Source of the DNA: Fidelibacterota bacterium
GTDB lineage: Bacteria > Fidelibacterota > Marinisomatia > SCGC-AAA003-L08 > D37C17
Assembly (NCBI GenBank): GCA_002707765.1
Contig: PANV01000041.1
Span: 1 to 14,833, forward strand
DNA: 14,833 nucleotides
Direction of reading: 5' to 3'
Part shown: positions 14,645 to 14,833 of the stretch, in pieces
Numbering within the stretch: position 1 is the stretch's first letter
How the letters are laid out: each line of letters opens with the position of its first letter
Program-made: the position numbers and the translations under genes
Notes under the pieces: generated by a model
Database searches by the model: none
The model's input: only the letters and a program-made list of their open reading frames with translations
What the model was told of the DNA's origin: nothing

Positions 14645-14833
14645 TAAAATCCCACATAAAATTATATGGACTCTCCAAAGTCAAATACCAATTGATTGGA
14701 TAAAAAATATCAATTTAAATAAATTTATAATTGAACATGTTCCTCTAATAAATTTAGTTCAGACTTTAAATGTAAATCAAATAATTAAGATAGCTTTAAA
14801 ATTTAAAAAAATAATTATTACTAGTCCATTTGC
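14631..14833 (+). CDS. hemD: Uroporphyrinogen-III synthase, N-terminal part
   Basis: A frame open from ATG 14631 to the window end gives 67 codons plus two bases. The translation starts IENSKIPHKIIWTLQSQI, then has IEHVPLINLV and ends KKIIITSPFA. This matches the first half-domain of HemD, where a VxxTR-like strand is followed by a P-containing strand and then by iIFTSxNA. Sequence similarity within this family is always low. Position right after hemC, with a 14-bp overlap, supports the call. The enzyme would close hydroxymethylbilane to uroporphyrinogen III. The rest lies outside the window. Confidence 0.75.
   Translation, partial: MIENSKIPHKIIWTLQSQIPIDWIKNINLNKFIIEHVPLINLVQTLNVNQIIKIALKFKKIIITSPF

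Overview
This is an AT-rich bacterial window. The likely source is a marine group such as Candidatus Marinimicrobia (SAR406) or a relative; this rests on recognised motif style, not on a search. The pointers are secreted proteins ending in dockerin-like repeats, 14-residue Cys repeats of the CGVxNGDNSTC type, GCTD..A.NYD..A..DDGSC modules, and the mix of Lol-type and haem genes. UGA is used as an ordinary stop at four gene ends (2851, 8502, 9233, 13734).

Region 1 (1-2853) holds three secreted dockerin-tailed proteins. The first is truncated by the window edge and ends at a good terminator (932-960). The next two are the main discovery. Each looks broken by in-frame UGA codons, yet each becomes one continuous thioredoxin/peroxiredoxin-like protein if UGA is read as selenocysteine. 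The first (1060-1725) has two UGAs, giving U-A-G-U in place of CxxC. The second (1744-2853) has one, giving W-U-P-A-C. Both have a hairpin just downstream whose apical loop reads CAGUU(U)G, at the spacing expected for a bacterial SECIS element. In the first gene this hairpin competes with a second, overlapping one.

Region 2 (2883-9642) is a tightly packed operon. It encodes a HupE/UreJ-like membrane protein with a natural His6 tail, an ICMT/PEMT-type membrane methyltransferase, an outer-membrane barrel-like protein, a LolD-type ATPase, two FtsX/LolC/E-type permeases, a LolA-like lipoprotein-sorting protein and a DUF2452-like small protein. The middle part reads as a trans-envelope lipoprotein or lipid transport pathway.

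Region 3 (9643-10201) holds a strong imperfect hairpin and a convergent small XRE regulator gene. It also holds a 266-bp, extremely AT-rich intergenic stretch with promoter-like elements and a 12-bp direct repeat.

Region 4 (10202-14833) is core metabolism: thrS, yidD, and a haem cluster hemA-hemC-hemD with overlapping genes. hemD is cut by the window edge.
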